Source: Perca fluviatilis (lineage: Eukaryota; Chordata; Actinopteri; Perciformes; Percidae). From it: a stretch of 64,000 nt of DNA. This document shows, in pieces, positions 48,190 to 60,470 of the stretch. The stretch is taken from assembly GCF_010015445.1 (NCBI RefSeq), contig NC_053134.1, forward strand, positions 8,853,265-8,917,264. The letters are read 5' to 3'. The notes under the pieces were generated by a model. That model was not told where the DNA came from. It saw only the letters and a program-made list of their open reading frames with translations, and did not search any database. Each line of letters begins with the position of its first letter. Position 1 is the first letter of the stretch. The position numbers and the translations under genes are program-made.

Positions 48190-49295
48190 CAAACACAAGT
48201 GAGAGTTCACAGATTGATTTATTGGTTGTATTCGAAAGACTCCAACAACAAATTGTGGAAAAATGAAAAGTTCAATACAAAAATGATTTAGAATATTAGG
48301 AACAAACATTTATTAATACACAATAAATATAATAAGTCTACAAAACATTGTTTTTATCAAGAAAAGAATCAAGATTTACATGTCATCAGACATAATGCTT
48401 CTTACTGGTTGCTTGTTGTAACAACAGGAGCCGTAGACTTAAACTTTTAAATTGTTATTATTGGTGTAAAATAATCTTTATGACCTCTTCCACTGTCTTG
48501 TAGAGTCAAAACAGTGTGTCTGCATTAGAAAATATTGGTACATGATTATGATTTTTATTTAGTTTTATTGCAAATGGTCTTAATTGTTGTTTCATATTTT
48601 CTTTTTAAATGCCTTTTGATAATGTGAGGTGGCATATGTTTTTTTAGTTTTTTTTAATTAGTGCTTTATTAAATGCAGGTGTGCGCACAATATATATGTT
48701 AGCATCAGCATCAGCTACATGTCAAATGGAATTTGTATTTGGATAAGTAATTAAAAGATGTCTAACTGATAACAAGTTTTAAGTAATATCCAGGGCATTA
48801 TCATTTAAATGTAAGCATTTTGTGAACTTAGAGAATTTTCTCATTCATATTTTGGAGTTTAAAAGTATTTACAATTCATTTACAGTGATACATTTGACTG
48901 GCAGTGTATAAATCCACAAAAAAAATGGTTTACTTCAAATGACCAAAATAGTCCGATTATAAAATAACATTAATTGACTGAATATGGACCCAGTTTTGAT
49001 TTAAATCTAGGGATTTTCTAAAATAAGCAATCATATTTTTAAGTATTTACAAATACATTTACAGTAATACTCCTTTACATGGAACAACAAATTATATAAA
49101 AAGGGGTATTTAAACACATTGGACTGAAAAGTGTCACTGTTTATGACAGTAATAGTGCCACTATAAGCTGTAATTACGTGCAACGACTGAATGTGGACCC
49201 AAAAAGGTTTGAGAGTAGAAAAACTGAAGTCTTTGAAAACCTTTTCAGACTATTAAAAGGATTTTCGCCCCTCTGTGATTAAACCATCTTCCAGC
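48190..49295 (-). other. 3' region of spic and spacer to the Spi-C-like gene
   Basis: AT-rich with no coding signal. Minus-strand AATAAA occurs at about 48665-48670, 48307-48312 and 48208-48213, so it probably contains the spic 3' UTR. The TATA box of the downstream ETS gene is about 410 bases beyond 48190. Confidence 0.4.
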
Positions 49296-50702
49296 TCATA
49301 GTTTGGTTATGCTGTGTGAAGTGAAGCTGGAGGCCAGCTCATAGTCTTCCTGCAGCTGGTAGTTTCCGTACCAGCTGTGCCAGTCCACCGCCGCAGAGCC
49401 ACTGTAGCTCTGTTCAGCGGGGTTTAGCTGCCGGGTGTGGGCCTCCTCTTGTGCAGGGCGGCCAGGCAGGTGCCCGGACGCCTGCGCGGAGCCGAGCCTG
49501 TGCAGGATGTCTGGGTTGAACTGATAAGTGAGTTTGCGGCGCACCTTGATGATCTCACCAGTGCGGCTGTAGTTTCTCAGAGCTCTCGCCATCTTCTGAT
49601 AGGTCATGGTCTTGCGGTTGCCCTTGCGTTGGCCCCAGCACTCAGCCAGCTTCTCCTTGTTCTTGGAGATGAAGTGGAAGGTGCCGCTGCCGTTGTCTGT
49701 CCACTGGATTGAGTCGCCCATGTTGGGGTCATTCAGAGCCTCATGGAGGTATTCATAAAGTCTGAGCTTCTTACGACCTGAGGACATTCAGTTGGTCTTG
49801 TTTTAGTCACAAAAAAATTGCTAATGCCAAGCTTACTGAGTAAAAAACTGAATATTAATCATATTACCTTTGCTGGTTCTCTGTGGTGGTAAGATTGAGT
49901 AGAAATGAGGCAATTCATTTTGCACAGAGTGACCCAAGGAGACATCAGGGATGACCTGAGGCCAAGACTGCTGCTGAGAGAGAAACCTTTAACGTCAAAA
50001 ACCTTCCATCTCTTCTCCTGCATGTCAAACACACAAATAAATACTTCTTTTTGTTTTGCACAACTTACAGCCATGTCATTCCAGTCATATAGTGGAGCTG
50101 GTACTTCAGACTGACGTGTGACGAGGCAGCAGGAGATCTGACACTGCAGTGATGGCTGCTGGGTACCCAGAGTCTCATAATATGTGTACTCTGAAATTCA
50201 AACACACATTAATTGTCATTCTGTCCAGATTAGATATAAATACATTAATTAAAGTAATGCAAACAACTGAAATAGCTGTCTTTACGTGATAAAAGAGAGG
50301 GAAAAGTGTCAATTTTTAAGCATAAAACAATGCATTTTATCATCTATTCAATGTATGGTCATGTATTTATGCAGCAAATCATCTAAGAGATTTTTACTGT
50401 ACCTGAATCGTAATATGAATTACTTGAATGCTGTTGAATCACATCAATGGCATCCTGAAAGTGTTGGTTGATGTCATTGTCAAAAGAGGTCTACAATGAA
50501 TAGAAAACCTTAATTTCACCCACAGAAATCTCTACTTTAATCTTTAATCATTATTTTCCTTCAAATAAGTATATTAATTGAAAGCATGAGATTATGAAAC
50601 TCTATGAGACTAATTCTTCCAAATAACTGTAATGAAAATGTATATAGCATCCTTACAACTCACCAGCTTGTATGTCTGAGTGTTTCCCTCCGTTGAGGCC
50701 AT
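49296..50702 (-). CDS. spic: spic: Spi-C ETS transcription factor
   Basis: Five coding exons: 50664-50702, 50403-50490, 50069-50190, 49868-49973 and 49296-49777; 837 nt in phase, 278 residues. It opens [13 protein letters not shown] and then [20 protein letters not shown], resembling the human SPIC start with its F-E-D-A-F-E-V-L helix. Middle exons read [25 protein letters not shown] and [17 protein letters not shown]. The ETS domain starts [20 protein letters not shown] and carries [38 protein letters not shown] and [16 protein letters not shown], very close to human SPIC. Spi-C in mammals controls red-pulp macrophage and B-lineage genes by binding GGAA (PU-box) sites. Its place beside mybpc1 agrees with human SPIC-MYBPC1 order. 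Confidence 0.92.
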
Positions 50703-50756
50703 TTCTGTCCTAAGAGGTGAACACTGCTACACTAGTGCAGGTGTATTTGGACAGGT

Positions 50757-50767
50757 ACATATATATG
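50757..50767 (-). promoter_or_regulatory. TATA-like box of spic
   Basis: ATATATATG-type motif on the minus strand about 55 bases before the ATG, placing a start near 50735 and leaving a short leader of roughly 30 nt. Confidence 0.4.
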
Positions 50768-52169
50768 TTGCAGACCTCCAATACCTGTTCACCATTCAAC
50801 CACATGAATAGTTAGAGAGGCCGGTTAATTTAAATGTGTTAACGTCACGATGCGCTGCAGCCCCACACTTCTTCTTTTTTGAAAGCACAGATTAGATAGA
50901 CATCCAAGTATCACTCAGTCTGTCATTATGGAGATCACAATCTACGAACAACAAAAACCTTTTTTATTGCACCCATCGACCAGGAATATTACCAATTCTC
51001 AGCCTAACCTGAGAATTTGCATACTGGGCAAAACATGATTGTTTACACATCTACGGTAGCTGCTGTTCAGTGCAACACTTTTCTGTAAATTAAAATTGGA
51101 GACTAAAGAATTGCGGAAAATTATCTCTCTGTTGTCCTTGCTTTCTGGCAATAAATTCAAGTGTATGAATGAATATTTGCATAAAAAGTGCTCATGATAT
51201 GAGCCTGTGGTAGGGCAACACAAAACACAAACAGTGGCTACCACTAATTTACAACAAATCAAAGGGCTTTACTGTAATCACTGGTCACTGGTAATAAAAA
51301 TACATAATTGTTTCCACTTTAATCCAAAGGCTAAAATGCTAAAATCTAATAATATAATTTCTTTCAGTATTTTTCAATTTAAATATTAAAAAGTTAATAA
51401 TTGTGTTTTTTTTCTTAGAAAATCCAATAATATGCAGGTTTTATTCTGCAATTCTACCATTACAGTGCACAAAAAGTGATAAACTGACGAACATATAGTA
51501 AAGAATTAATTGAAAAGCAAAATTAAAAAGCATTGGTGTTCCTCACAAAGCAACACAAATCTTCTTAGAAAACAACAAATTGTTCCTCCTCTTGCTTTTT
51601 ATTTATTTCTTCATTACACTTGTATCACTCATGATCATTAAAGATACATCGTTTACCAATTATTTCTTTACTACTGTTTGCTTGTCCTTTAAAGTTCCTA
51701 TGAAAATGAAAATACATCTGTTGCAGTTTTAATAGTGTCATCAAATCCCCATGTCACTGAAAACAAGCTCAATATTCTGCACTCCACAGGTGTGTAAAGG
51801 CTCACTGTGAAGCTGAAGCCAAATTAAAATTAAAGAAGTGACAATACAGCTTCAGATAAATGATTGTAAAGGTTAATGGTTAATAATGTGGTGATCACTG
51901 TTAAACTCAGCCTGTGCTGTTTTCCCCTACAAAGCCAACCCTCTGTTTAAATAAACACAGGGCTATTTGAGAAGTTCATTTATCTCAGGCGTGCAGTTTT
52001 AAATATCAACTGACTTGCTCCCGAAGTTCCCCTTTCAGCCCGGTTAAGTGTGGAGGCAGTCAGGCCTAAACGCCGAGCAGGAAACATCATGGACACAAAG
52101 AAATAAAAATGCACAGGTTAGGCCAGAAATTACATTGTTTGATTGCAAGAAAAACTATGTTTTCTCCAC

Positions 52170-52284
<115 letters not shown>

Positions 52285-53080
52285 AAGCATCCAAATACTG
52301 CATGTGTGCGTGTGAGAGTGTGGCATGTGTGTGTGTTTGTGTGTTTCCTGCCTGTGCAGCCCACTGATAAAAACAAAGAACCACAAACCTTGTCCTTTCA
52401 GCCACTCCATCTTTCCCTCTTTCCAGTCAGGTTGTAACTTCTGTCAAATCAGCTCCATAAATTAAAGACCACAACCTGTTGGGCTGCAGCTGAAGCCTGA
52501 CACATGTGTGCTGGTGTTGGCACTGTTTGAAGCAGAGTTGGCTACCTCGTGCTACATTAGGACAATTTTTGGGTTTAAAAATCATCTTTTTTATGTTATG
52601 TTCTTTACAATTATAAAGACATTATTTACTGCACTCATTTGCAACAAGGACGTAATGTGGGATGCTGTTTTTCATTACCTTTTAAGTTCATCCTTTTCTT
52701 TTCTATGCTATCAATTCTAAACAGGCAAAAGTATGCGTAAAGTAGAACACAGCATTCGGCTGTGTTCTACTTTATATAAACAAAAAATCTATAGTGTTTG
52801 AAGAGGTTAAGAATAACATCCAAATTAAACAATATCATTTTATATTTTTTTGTATATCTAAGCAATTTAAAGAATACTTTTCTCACATTTTGACAAGCCA
52901 ACCTTACATTCAAATTCAAAACAACTTTATTTATCCCCGAAGGGCAATTCTGTTTTTAGCCTTACATTACCATTTGCTTTGGTAATGTAAGTACCTTTGC
53001 TGCTATTGTCTGGATATTATGATGTGTAGGGTGTCAGTAAGTCCATGTATATTATGTGGTTGTTTGTGTTTGTGTTTTTT

Positions 53081-53084
<4 letters not shown>

Positions 53085-53157
<73 letters not shown>

Positions 53158-53175
53158 GTGTGTGCCTGTGTGTGT
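53085..53175. repeat. (TG)n microsatellite
   Basis: About 40 TG units with few interruptions, followed by a short AG run at 53196-53210. Confidence 0.95.
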
Positions 53176-55364
53176 TGAGTGTTGAGAGGGAATGGAGAGA
53201 GAGAGAGAGATTCATGTTTCTGTATAAAGGTGCCGTCGTATACCATTCTGCAGCTTTATCTTTCCAAACAAAGAAGCACTTTCCTTCCTCTTCTCAATTC
53301 AATAGCTGCGTGCATGTTGGCACCGATGTGGGAACGGCAGCCTGACCACAGCACAGTTAACCCCATTGTTCTTCTTTATTTACTGGCACTCGATGAAAAT
53401 CAAGAAGTGTCAAAGCCACTGGAACATAATTATCTGTCTATCAGGTTGAATACTGGTGTGACCACAGAGATATCATCACTATCTAATGTCCGTGTCCTGG
53501 TGAGAGACTCAGTGGATGTACACTAGAGTCAGCTTGCTTTACTGTGTTCTGTTGTTTTATTTTAATTTTTTTGCAGTGAAAACAAAGTTGCATACATAAC
53601 TTTTTTGAAATCTATTTTGTCTTCCTTGGTAATTCAGCAGGTTCATTTTTGTCATCCACAAGTATACATATGGTTTATGTTTTAAAGAATATATACATTA
53701 CAAAGATCGCGTTATTGTATCTAAAAGGACAACTGATTTAGCAGAATAGAGGTTGCTTAATTGATTTATTGGTTGATAAAATGTATGGATCTGTTGTCCT
53801 ACGTAGTTGATGTTTGTTTGGTTTGCTACATGACATGGCATGATAAAATGAAATGGGGCAGACTGACCAGCAGACGGCAGGACAGAGCTTTGAACCAAAC
53901 ACACATATCAAGTACACATTTCTGCCCCAAGGAGCAGGTCCAGTGGCGGATGTGAGTGTTGTTAAGATATTTTTTTCCCCCCAATATCTCTGCAGTCCAA
54001 AATACTAGTTTCCATCTAGTTTTAAATCTGTCAGATTCCCTGCTGTCTGTACTATCAGTACTCTTTCTTCTCTAAGGTGACTCTCTAACACTAAAGGAGA
54101 TTTTCTTCTTTTGCTCTCCTTCCTCAGAAAACATAACACACAAGATTGTAGTGTTAGTAAGTCCCTAAGTAGGCCTAGATTTACTCAATTACTTTACTTA
54201 AGTACACTTCATTTGGAGTAACTTGTACTTTACTTGAGTATTTCTATTTTCTGTTACTTCCTTCTTCTACTCCACAACAATTCAGAGGCAAATATAGTAC
54301 TTTTTACTCCCCAACATTTACAGATTAATAATACAAAATATAATCACCAAATAAATTATGATGTAATTAGGTTAAGATAAGGTAACTTTATTGATATTTA
54401 GAGGGAAGTTCACAAGCTAGCAGTTTATATACTGTAAGTAATTCAAATGAACTCCACCTTTACCAGCTGCAACATTAAAGTGATGCACAACTTTTGTACT
54501 TTTACTTAAGTAAACAACTCACCAATGGTGGTACTTATTCGCTGGTGATTGTATTAAATGTGTTAAGTTCAACATATATTAAATTGAATTAATAATGTTT
54601 ATCCTGCTTTAATAATAATGTTAGTACAAGTGTGATGTGGCATCATATGTTTTTAAATTATGATGTACTGCACAGAGGTTTATAATGCAATGGGACAGGG
54701 GTTTTTTTTTTTACAACTATGAGAAGTTATCATGATGGCAATTATTTTATCTACGGTGGTGACGATTGCAATTTAACATTAGATCTACTGCTTTCACATT
54801 ACAAAATACCAGGAATGTATGTGAAATACTTGGATGTATTTGATTGGCCAATCCAGCATCTCATAAGATCCATCCATTTTTGTCTACATCCACACCCTAA
54901 CTGAACCAACAGTTTATCATTTTAATAAAGGCCAGAGGATTAATCTGAGGCGTTGCGGAGTAATTACAATGATTGGAATCGAGAGAGAAAAAGTTCCCTG
55001 AAACTGTTTCCTTAAATCTTTGCTTATTGTGAAATACTGGACACTCTCTGCCTATTCTGACCTCTAAAAATGTTTCAAATGAAACAATCTGAAAAGAGAG
55101 CATCCGTCTTGCTACTCAGTGACACATGCATCATTAAACAAGGGGTCATGTGTACACATTGTTGCTTTTACATGGCCTAATCAATATTTTAGCAATGGAC
55201 CACAATGCTCTAAAATAAATATTTGGAGAGAAAAAAACTAAAAAAAATAATTTGGTCCCCCTGCAGTGACTCCTGGGTTTCCTGTCGAAGATCTCTGCTT
55301 TAGGAGTTAGTAGAGACAAACAACAGAACTTAAAGTAGAGTCATATATTTTTTTCCTTTATTTA

Positions 55365-55682
55365 TTCAGGGAAGGTTCACTGAGAGTAAGCCTCTCTTTT
55401 GCAGGAACACCATGATAACATTCACACAGTTACACAGTTACACATTCATACCTGGAAGCTGCCCAGTACAACCACAGTCTGATCTGCTGGCCCCTGAGCA
55501 GCTCCACTGGAGCAGTTGGGGTTAAGGGCCTTGCTCAAGGGCACCTCAGTGGTGGTAATGAGGGAGGGACAAGCACTGCTCTTTCACCCACCCAGATTTG
55601 ATCCTGTTGGTCTGGGGATTGAACCGACGACCTCCCGGTCACAAGCACGCTTCTCTAACATTTAGGCCATCACTTCCCCGTA
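55365..55682 (-). mobile_element. tRNA-derived SINE-like element
   Basis: On the minus strand it begins GTGATGGCCTAAATGTTAGA and then has GTCGGTTCAATCCCCAGACC, resembling RNA polymerase III A and B boxes, followed by a GCCCTTGAGCAAGG body. It is a SINE-like copy, not a tRNA gene. Confidence 0.55.
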
Positions 55683-56415
55683 TTGGACTTCAATTTATCA
55701 GGTGTCCAAGAACATGACTCCAAATGAATGCTTACGTGGCTTTGCTGGATGTGAAAATGGGTAACTGTTTGCTAACAAGTTTGCAAGATCAACTTAAAAG
55801 GTGATAATATGTCAGTTTTTGTTTTCGCAGCTTATTTCTGCTGCCCCTATAAGTGGCCAAAAAATCAGAACTTGCAGGTTCAGAAGCCAAAAAGCTTGTT
55901 TTCAGCCCACTCGCTCCCAATTCTCTCCTGCTCTTCATTTCTTATATGCAACACTGTACTGTACATGCAGTTGCATGAAGTGTAAAGGAATCTATTGGCT
56001 GAACAGAGTAGCAGTTCTTTGGTAAAGTCTAGAGTAACATGATGTAGCTGGAAGAGGAATTGGTGTCTAATTTCATCCCTCATGTTGTTTTCTGGTGAAG
56101 TAATAAGAGACACAGTCACACAAAGAAACATCAACCAAACATTTCAAGTTTCAGGATTCTTTAAAATTCTACCTTTACATGATTTTACATTCCAGGTTTA
56201 CATTTTAGAGATCGGAGGTCTATTGTATACAGAAAAACAAAGGCCATAAGCTCTGCAGTGAGCTGAGGTAGCACAAAATCAAATGAATGTGTCCTAACTA
56301 CAATACAAAGAGTGTCAGAGAGTAAAATCCAGAATCCCGAGGGTGTAGTAAAATATTTTCATTTGGAATAGATTTAAAAACCTGTGTTGAAAGGGTGATT
56401 CGGGGTTAAAGGAGA

Positions 56416-57321
56416 CTACTTTCTGCAGTAGGCCACAGCACCATATGCCACTACTCCCACAACAGCAACTAAAGCAGCGCCTCCACACAGCAGCTCAGTG
56501 GAGCTCAGAGGTTTGGGAGTCTTGGGAGCAGTGGGCTTTGGTGGCTCCGGCTTTTCTGGTGCTTCTTGAGAGGCTTTGGCTGAGTGTTCCTCATCATCCG
56601 AGAGGGGAATCTGTGAGAATTTGAGTTGCTCGAGACTCTCTGACGAAGGCTCTTCTGACATCCGTGCAAGGATAGAAGGAGGGTGGAGCCCCTGAGTTGA
56701 GAAAAGCTCCTCCGCTTCAGAGGCTGTGGTTGAAGGGACCGGGGTGGACGTGGTGGAGGGGGGATCCAGCCTGACGATAGGCAGAGGAGGCAGCGCCATC
56801 GGGGGAACCACCTGCATGAACTCTGCGGGCTTCTTCTCCACGTAAGGCTCCTCTGCTGACACCAGGAGCTCCTCAGTTTCTGGGGCATGGAGGTCCTGCT
56901 CCTCCTCCCTGAGCTCACTCAGCTCCCTCTCCCCACCTAAAACACTCAGCACGCTCGTCTGCAGCTCTTCGTCCTCCTCTTCCTCTGTTCTCCTCGCCCC
57001 CTCCTCCTTTTCTGCTTCCTCGAGCAACTCGGCCTCCTCTCGCTCCAGGTGGACCATGTCGGAGTTGAAAGAGTGGTTCTCCTCCCCACCCAGAACCACT
57101 TCGTCATTGCTGTCCAGGCTCTTGGTGTCCTCTGGGTCCACGTCGCCCATCGTGGACCAGGACTCTGCCAGCAGGCTCTCACTCTGCCAGGGTCCGAGGC
57201 TCTCCGCCTGGGTCAGAGGCAGAGCCGCAGGGCCGGGGCTGAGGGACCCAGCCTCCCCGCCACCTCCATCCCCCCTGCTGGACTCGACTGGGGCCTTTCC
57301 CTCCAGAATGAAGACTGGCTG
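56416..57321 (-). CDS. bcl2l13: bcl2l13 last coding exon (Bcl-2-like protein 13 / Bcl-Rambo, C-terminal part)
   Basis: An open exon of 301 codons after a CTCTGCAG acceptor, reading QPVFILEGKAPVESS and ending AYCRK, stop. It matches the C-terminal half of human BCL2L13: PVFILE corresponds to TVFSLE, WQSESL is shared, DPEDTKSLDSN corresponds to DPEEVKSLDSN, and SFNSDMVHLEREEAE to SSNSDIVHVEKEE. It is Glu/Pro-rich and ends in a hydrophobic anchor at about residues 279-298 (GGAALVAVVGVVAYGAVAY), as expected for a tail-anchored mitochondrial outer-membrane protein acting in mitophagy and apoptosis. At the LC3-interacting position (human W-Q-Q-I) this sequence has W-S-T-M (57148-57159). An upstream in-frame ATG at 57348 lies inside the acceptor region and is not taken as the start. 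Exons for the BH-containing N-terminal half were not found up to 64000. Confidence 0.87.
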   Translation of the reverse strand, partial: QPVFILEGKAPVESSRGDGGGGEAGSLSPGPAALPLTQAESLGPWQSESLLAESWSTMGDVDPEDTKSLDSNDEVVLGGEENHSFNSDMVHLEREEAELLEEAEKEEGARRTEEEEDEELQTSVLSVLGGERELSELREEEQDLHAPETEELLVSAEEPYVEKKPAEFMQVVPPMALPPLPIVRLDPPSTTSTPVPSTTASEAEELFSTQGLHPPSILARMSEEPSSESLEQLKFSQIPLSDDEEHSAKASQEAPEKPEPPKPTAPKTPKPLSSTELLCGGAALVAVVGVVAYGAVAYCRK

Positions 57322-57354
57322 CTGCAGAGACGACACAGATAACTTCATAGGTAC

Positions 57355-57800
57355 AACTATAAGGGAGTATTTCTATTCTATGATACTCAGTTCTTGCTAC
57401 ATTTCAGAGGGAAATATTGCACTTTTATTTGAAGGCTATTGATAGCTACTATACTTTGCAGATTAAGATTTTATACACACAAAACATACAGTCAGTTTAT
57501 AAAATATAATATATTGTTAAATATCTGGAATATAAATCAGTTCAAATGAGCTCCAAGTTGAACAACTGCAACCTTAAATACGTGTTAATGTGCATAATCC
57601 AATACTTTAATAATAACACAACACTGACAGGTGCCGTTCTCCATTATAAGTGCTTTTACTTTTGATACTTTGAGTACATTTTGCTGATAATACTTCTGTA
57701 CTGTACTACTTACTTTGAATGCTGGATGTTTACTTGTGGTATAGTATTTGTGCAGTGTTTGTGTATTATTGCTTTTACTTTTGGTATTTGCTTTATTACT
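57355..57800. repeat. dispersed repeat of the ACTTTTACT family
   Basis: Contains GAGTATTTCTATTCTATGAT and ACTTTGAGTACATTTTGCTG; the same motif order is found at 54235-54480. Confidence 0.55.
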
Positions 57801-57959
57801 TTTACTAAAGTAATTGTTTTTGAATCTTGAACTCCAAATTGAGACAGGTTTGCCCCAAGTCCACAACTTTTTGATTTTGTATCTGAAAATGATAATCAGA
57901 TATGTTTGCACTGCCCTCTCATAACACCTTTGTACAAAGCAGTCCAAAGGTAGCAAAAT

Positions 57960-58290
57960 TCACCAACCATCACCTCTAAAGCTAGCTAATTAGCCAAGAA
58001 AGCTAATAAATATTCTGGCACATAACCCCCCGTAAATCCACAATGGCTTTTGTACAAATTAAACAAACAAGATATAAGTTGTGAGATTTAGATGTGCTGG
58101 TAGGTGGATTTTGTTACCTTTGAACAGAGCCAGGCTAACTGTTTCCCCCCGTTTCCGGTCTTTGAGCTAAGCTAAGCTAACCAGCTTCTGGCTTCAACTT
58201 TGACAGACATGCGAGTGGTATCAATCTTATCTTACTCTCAGCAAGGAAGCTAATAATTGTATTTCCCATTCTGTTAAACTATTCATTTAA
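57960..58290 (+). repeat. dispersed repeat with GCCAGGCTAACTGTT motif (copy 4 of 4)
   Basis: Contains GAGCCAGGCTAACTGTTTCC and GCTAAGCTAAGCTAACCAGC. Confidence 0.75.
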
Positions 58291-58384
58291 AGCCAGAAAG
58301 TTGATGTCACCAGATGCATCATGTAATGTCCTAAACATGTCATGTTTTAGTTAAATTAGTTACACAGTTACATTGAGTGTAGTC

Positions 58385-58815
58385 TATATCCACAACGTTC
58401 CACTTCTGGGATTGTCGGATTCCGCCGGATGTCACTCTTTCCTTCCACTTTCTTTGTGTTGGAATTTTAAACTCCGGTGGATTTCTGAGGACTATGGTTA
58501 ACTGCTCCTCAGATCTCTGCAGGGTAAATCCAGACAGCTAGCTAGACTATCTGTCCAATCTGAGTTTTCTGTTGCATGACTAAAACAACCTTTGAACGTA
58601 CACATGTTCCACCAAAACAAGTTCCTTCCCGAGGCTATTTTGCAGCGGTACTGTGGCTTCGCGGTGCTTAGCACCACCCATGATGATTGTGATTGGTTTA
58701 AAGAAATGCCAATAAACGAGAGCACGTTTTTCTCCCATCCTAGAATGCTGTGTGGACTAGCCAGACCCTCCTCCGCAGCGCTGTGGAGGAAGGTCTGGCA
58801 ATGCGAGACTACATC
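58385..58815 (+). repeat. dispersed repeat, family of three copies (copy 2, longest)
   Basis: Shares GAGGACTATGGTTAACTGCT and AGCTAGCTAGACTATCTGTC with 60200-60470 and, inverted, 10580-10875. It ends in a palindromic stretch with CCAGACCCTCC and GGAGGAAGGTCTGG and then CAATGCGAGAC, a motif seen at ends of a common fish element. Confidence 0.8.
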
Positions 58816-60194
58816 GAGTGTACATTTTAAGCCACTTTGAGTAGAATCTGAAAATGTCTGACTTTGGTGGTAGCATCATAAAAGACACCGTGGCAGACAG
58901 CAATGCACGGCAGGACACAGACAACCCAACACATAGACTGCACCGATTTCCACCAGGATTGTGTCATTTCTTGACAAACAAAAACTTCGGAATATCAGAA
59001 ATATTTCTACACATAGTGGCTTTCATAAATAATGATCTGCAACATGCTTTTCAACAGGTCAGTGTTCTCAGTGACATCAGTGAGGCTGTGGTTGGAAAAT
59101 GTTGCTCACTGGCTGCTCTGCATTGCTACGGCTGTGACTATCTATAGCCACGACCTGCATATCTTACTATGTTTAGGCACTATATGCATCTCCATCTGTC
59201 ACCTAAGAGTGGAAGCTATTTCAGTAATTTCCCATGACGTAAGAATCGGACAAGAGTCAGAACATAAAATGGAAGTGACATATTATTCATTATGTCTGAA
59301 ACACCAAAACTAGTAAAAAAAAACTTGGATATAATCATTTAATCTCGACTGTATAAAATCATAGTTTCTATGAAGACACTTTCCAGATTAAGGATGACTT
59401 TTTTACACATGGTTGTTTGTAAATGAAATCAGTCTCAAGGTGACCCTCTTCACCCCTTGTAAAACATCTCAGCTTTGATTGCAGAAAGTATTCCCCCCGA
59501 TGCCAGTCCCAGAATAGATCCTCTCAACACTCTTCACTGTCTACCGTTGTATCACGTTCACAACGTGTGAGCTGTCTCGTTTTCTCTGGATTCAGAACAT
59601 GTCTCTTAACAGGACTCTACAGCGCGAGCACTCTGAGCCCCCTGAACACTGGTTCTAGAAAGGAACCGGATCTAAACATGTAAGTATCCGGAACTTCAAA
59701 AGGAGCAGACTCTGTCAGACCTTCTGACTGAGTACCTGCCCATCAGTGAGTTCAGATAGAGAGGCTATTATTGAGTTTATATAGTGACTTCGTCATTGTA
59801 AATATTGCTGAAATAATATGTTAAGATATTTGAAAATATAAATGATTCTTTTAATATTATTTATAAAAGAACTATTTTTAGTAATAAAAAATAGCCGATA
59901 AGAGTATCAATAAAGTAGCCCTATCAGATCGATTAAGTAGGTAAGAATAGTAGTATTGATCAAATCCGAGGGATACCCATTCCCAATTCTGACACTCTTA
60001 TTAGCACTGCTCATACCCTTAAGTCAGTTTACGGTTAGGCATCGTGGAGATCTCATTTTCCACTGTAGCTTTGAGTTGTTTTTAACATGAATCAAACTGC
60101 CACTCAAAACTGTTTCTGTCATCTTAGCCTTCAGATTTCAACTGGATGTTTTGAGTTTTAGTTATTTATAATTTGAGTATATAATATATATCCT
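58816..60194. other. non-coding stretch
   Basis: AT-rich; no bcl2l13 exon or other coding signal recognised on either strand. Confidence 0.4.
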
Positions 60195-60199
60195 TTGAG

Positions 60200-60470
60200 T
60201 TCCACTTCGGGGATTGCTCCGGTGCTGCAGGAAATTTCGCCGGATGCATGTATTTTCTGTCACCTTCCACTTTCTTTGTGTTGGAATTTTAAATTTGGTG
60301 GATTTATGAGGACTATGGTTAACTGCTCCTCAGATCTCTGCCTGGTAAATTGAGACAGCTAGCTAGACTATCTGTCCAATCTGAGTTTTCTCTCACACGA
60401 CTATTTTGCAGCGACACTGTGCGGAATTTAGCACCGCCCATGATGATTCTGATTGGAGACTATAATTTGA
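60200..60470 (+). repeat. dispersed repeat, family of three copies (copy 3)
   Basis: Begins CCACTTCGGGGATTGCTCCG, like GGAGCAATCCCAGAAGTGGA in the inverted copy at 10840-10860. It lacks the palindromic end of copy 2. Confidence 0.8.

Noticed and set aside
55600..55682. A tRNA gene on the minus strand (A-box and B-box like motifs)
   Set aside because: No cloverleaf could be formed and the sequence continues into a repeat body; treated as SINE-like.
57322..57348. ATG at 57348 as the true start of a 310-residue intronless protein
   Set aside because: The first nine codons fall on a polypyrimidine-AG acceptor, and the match to BCL2L13 begins right after it.
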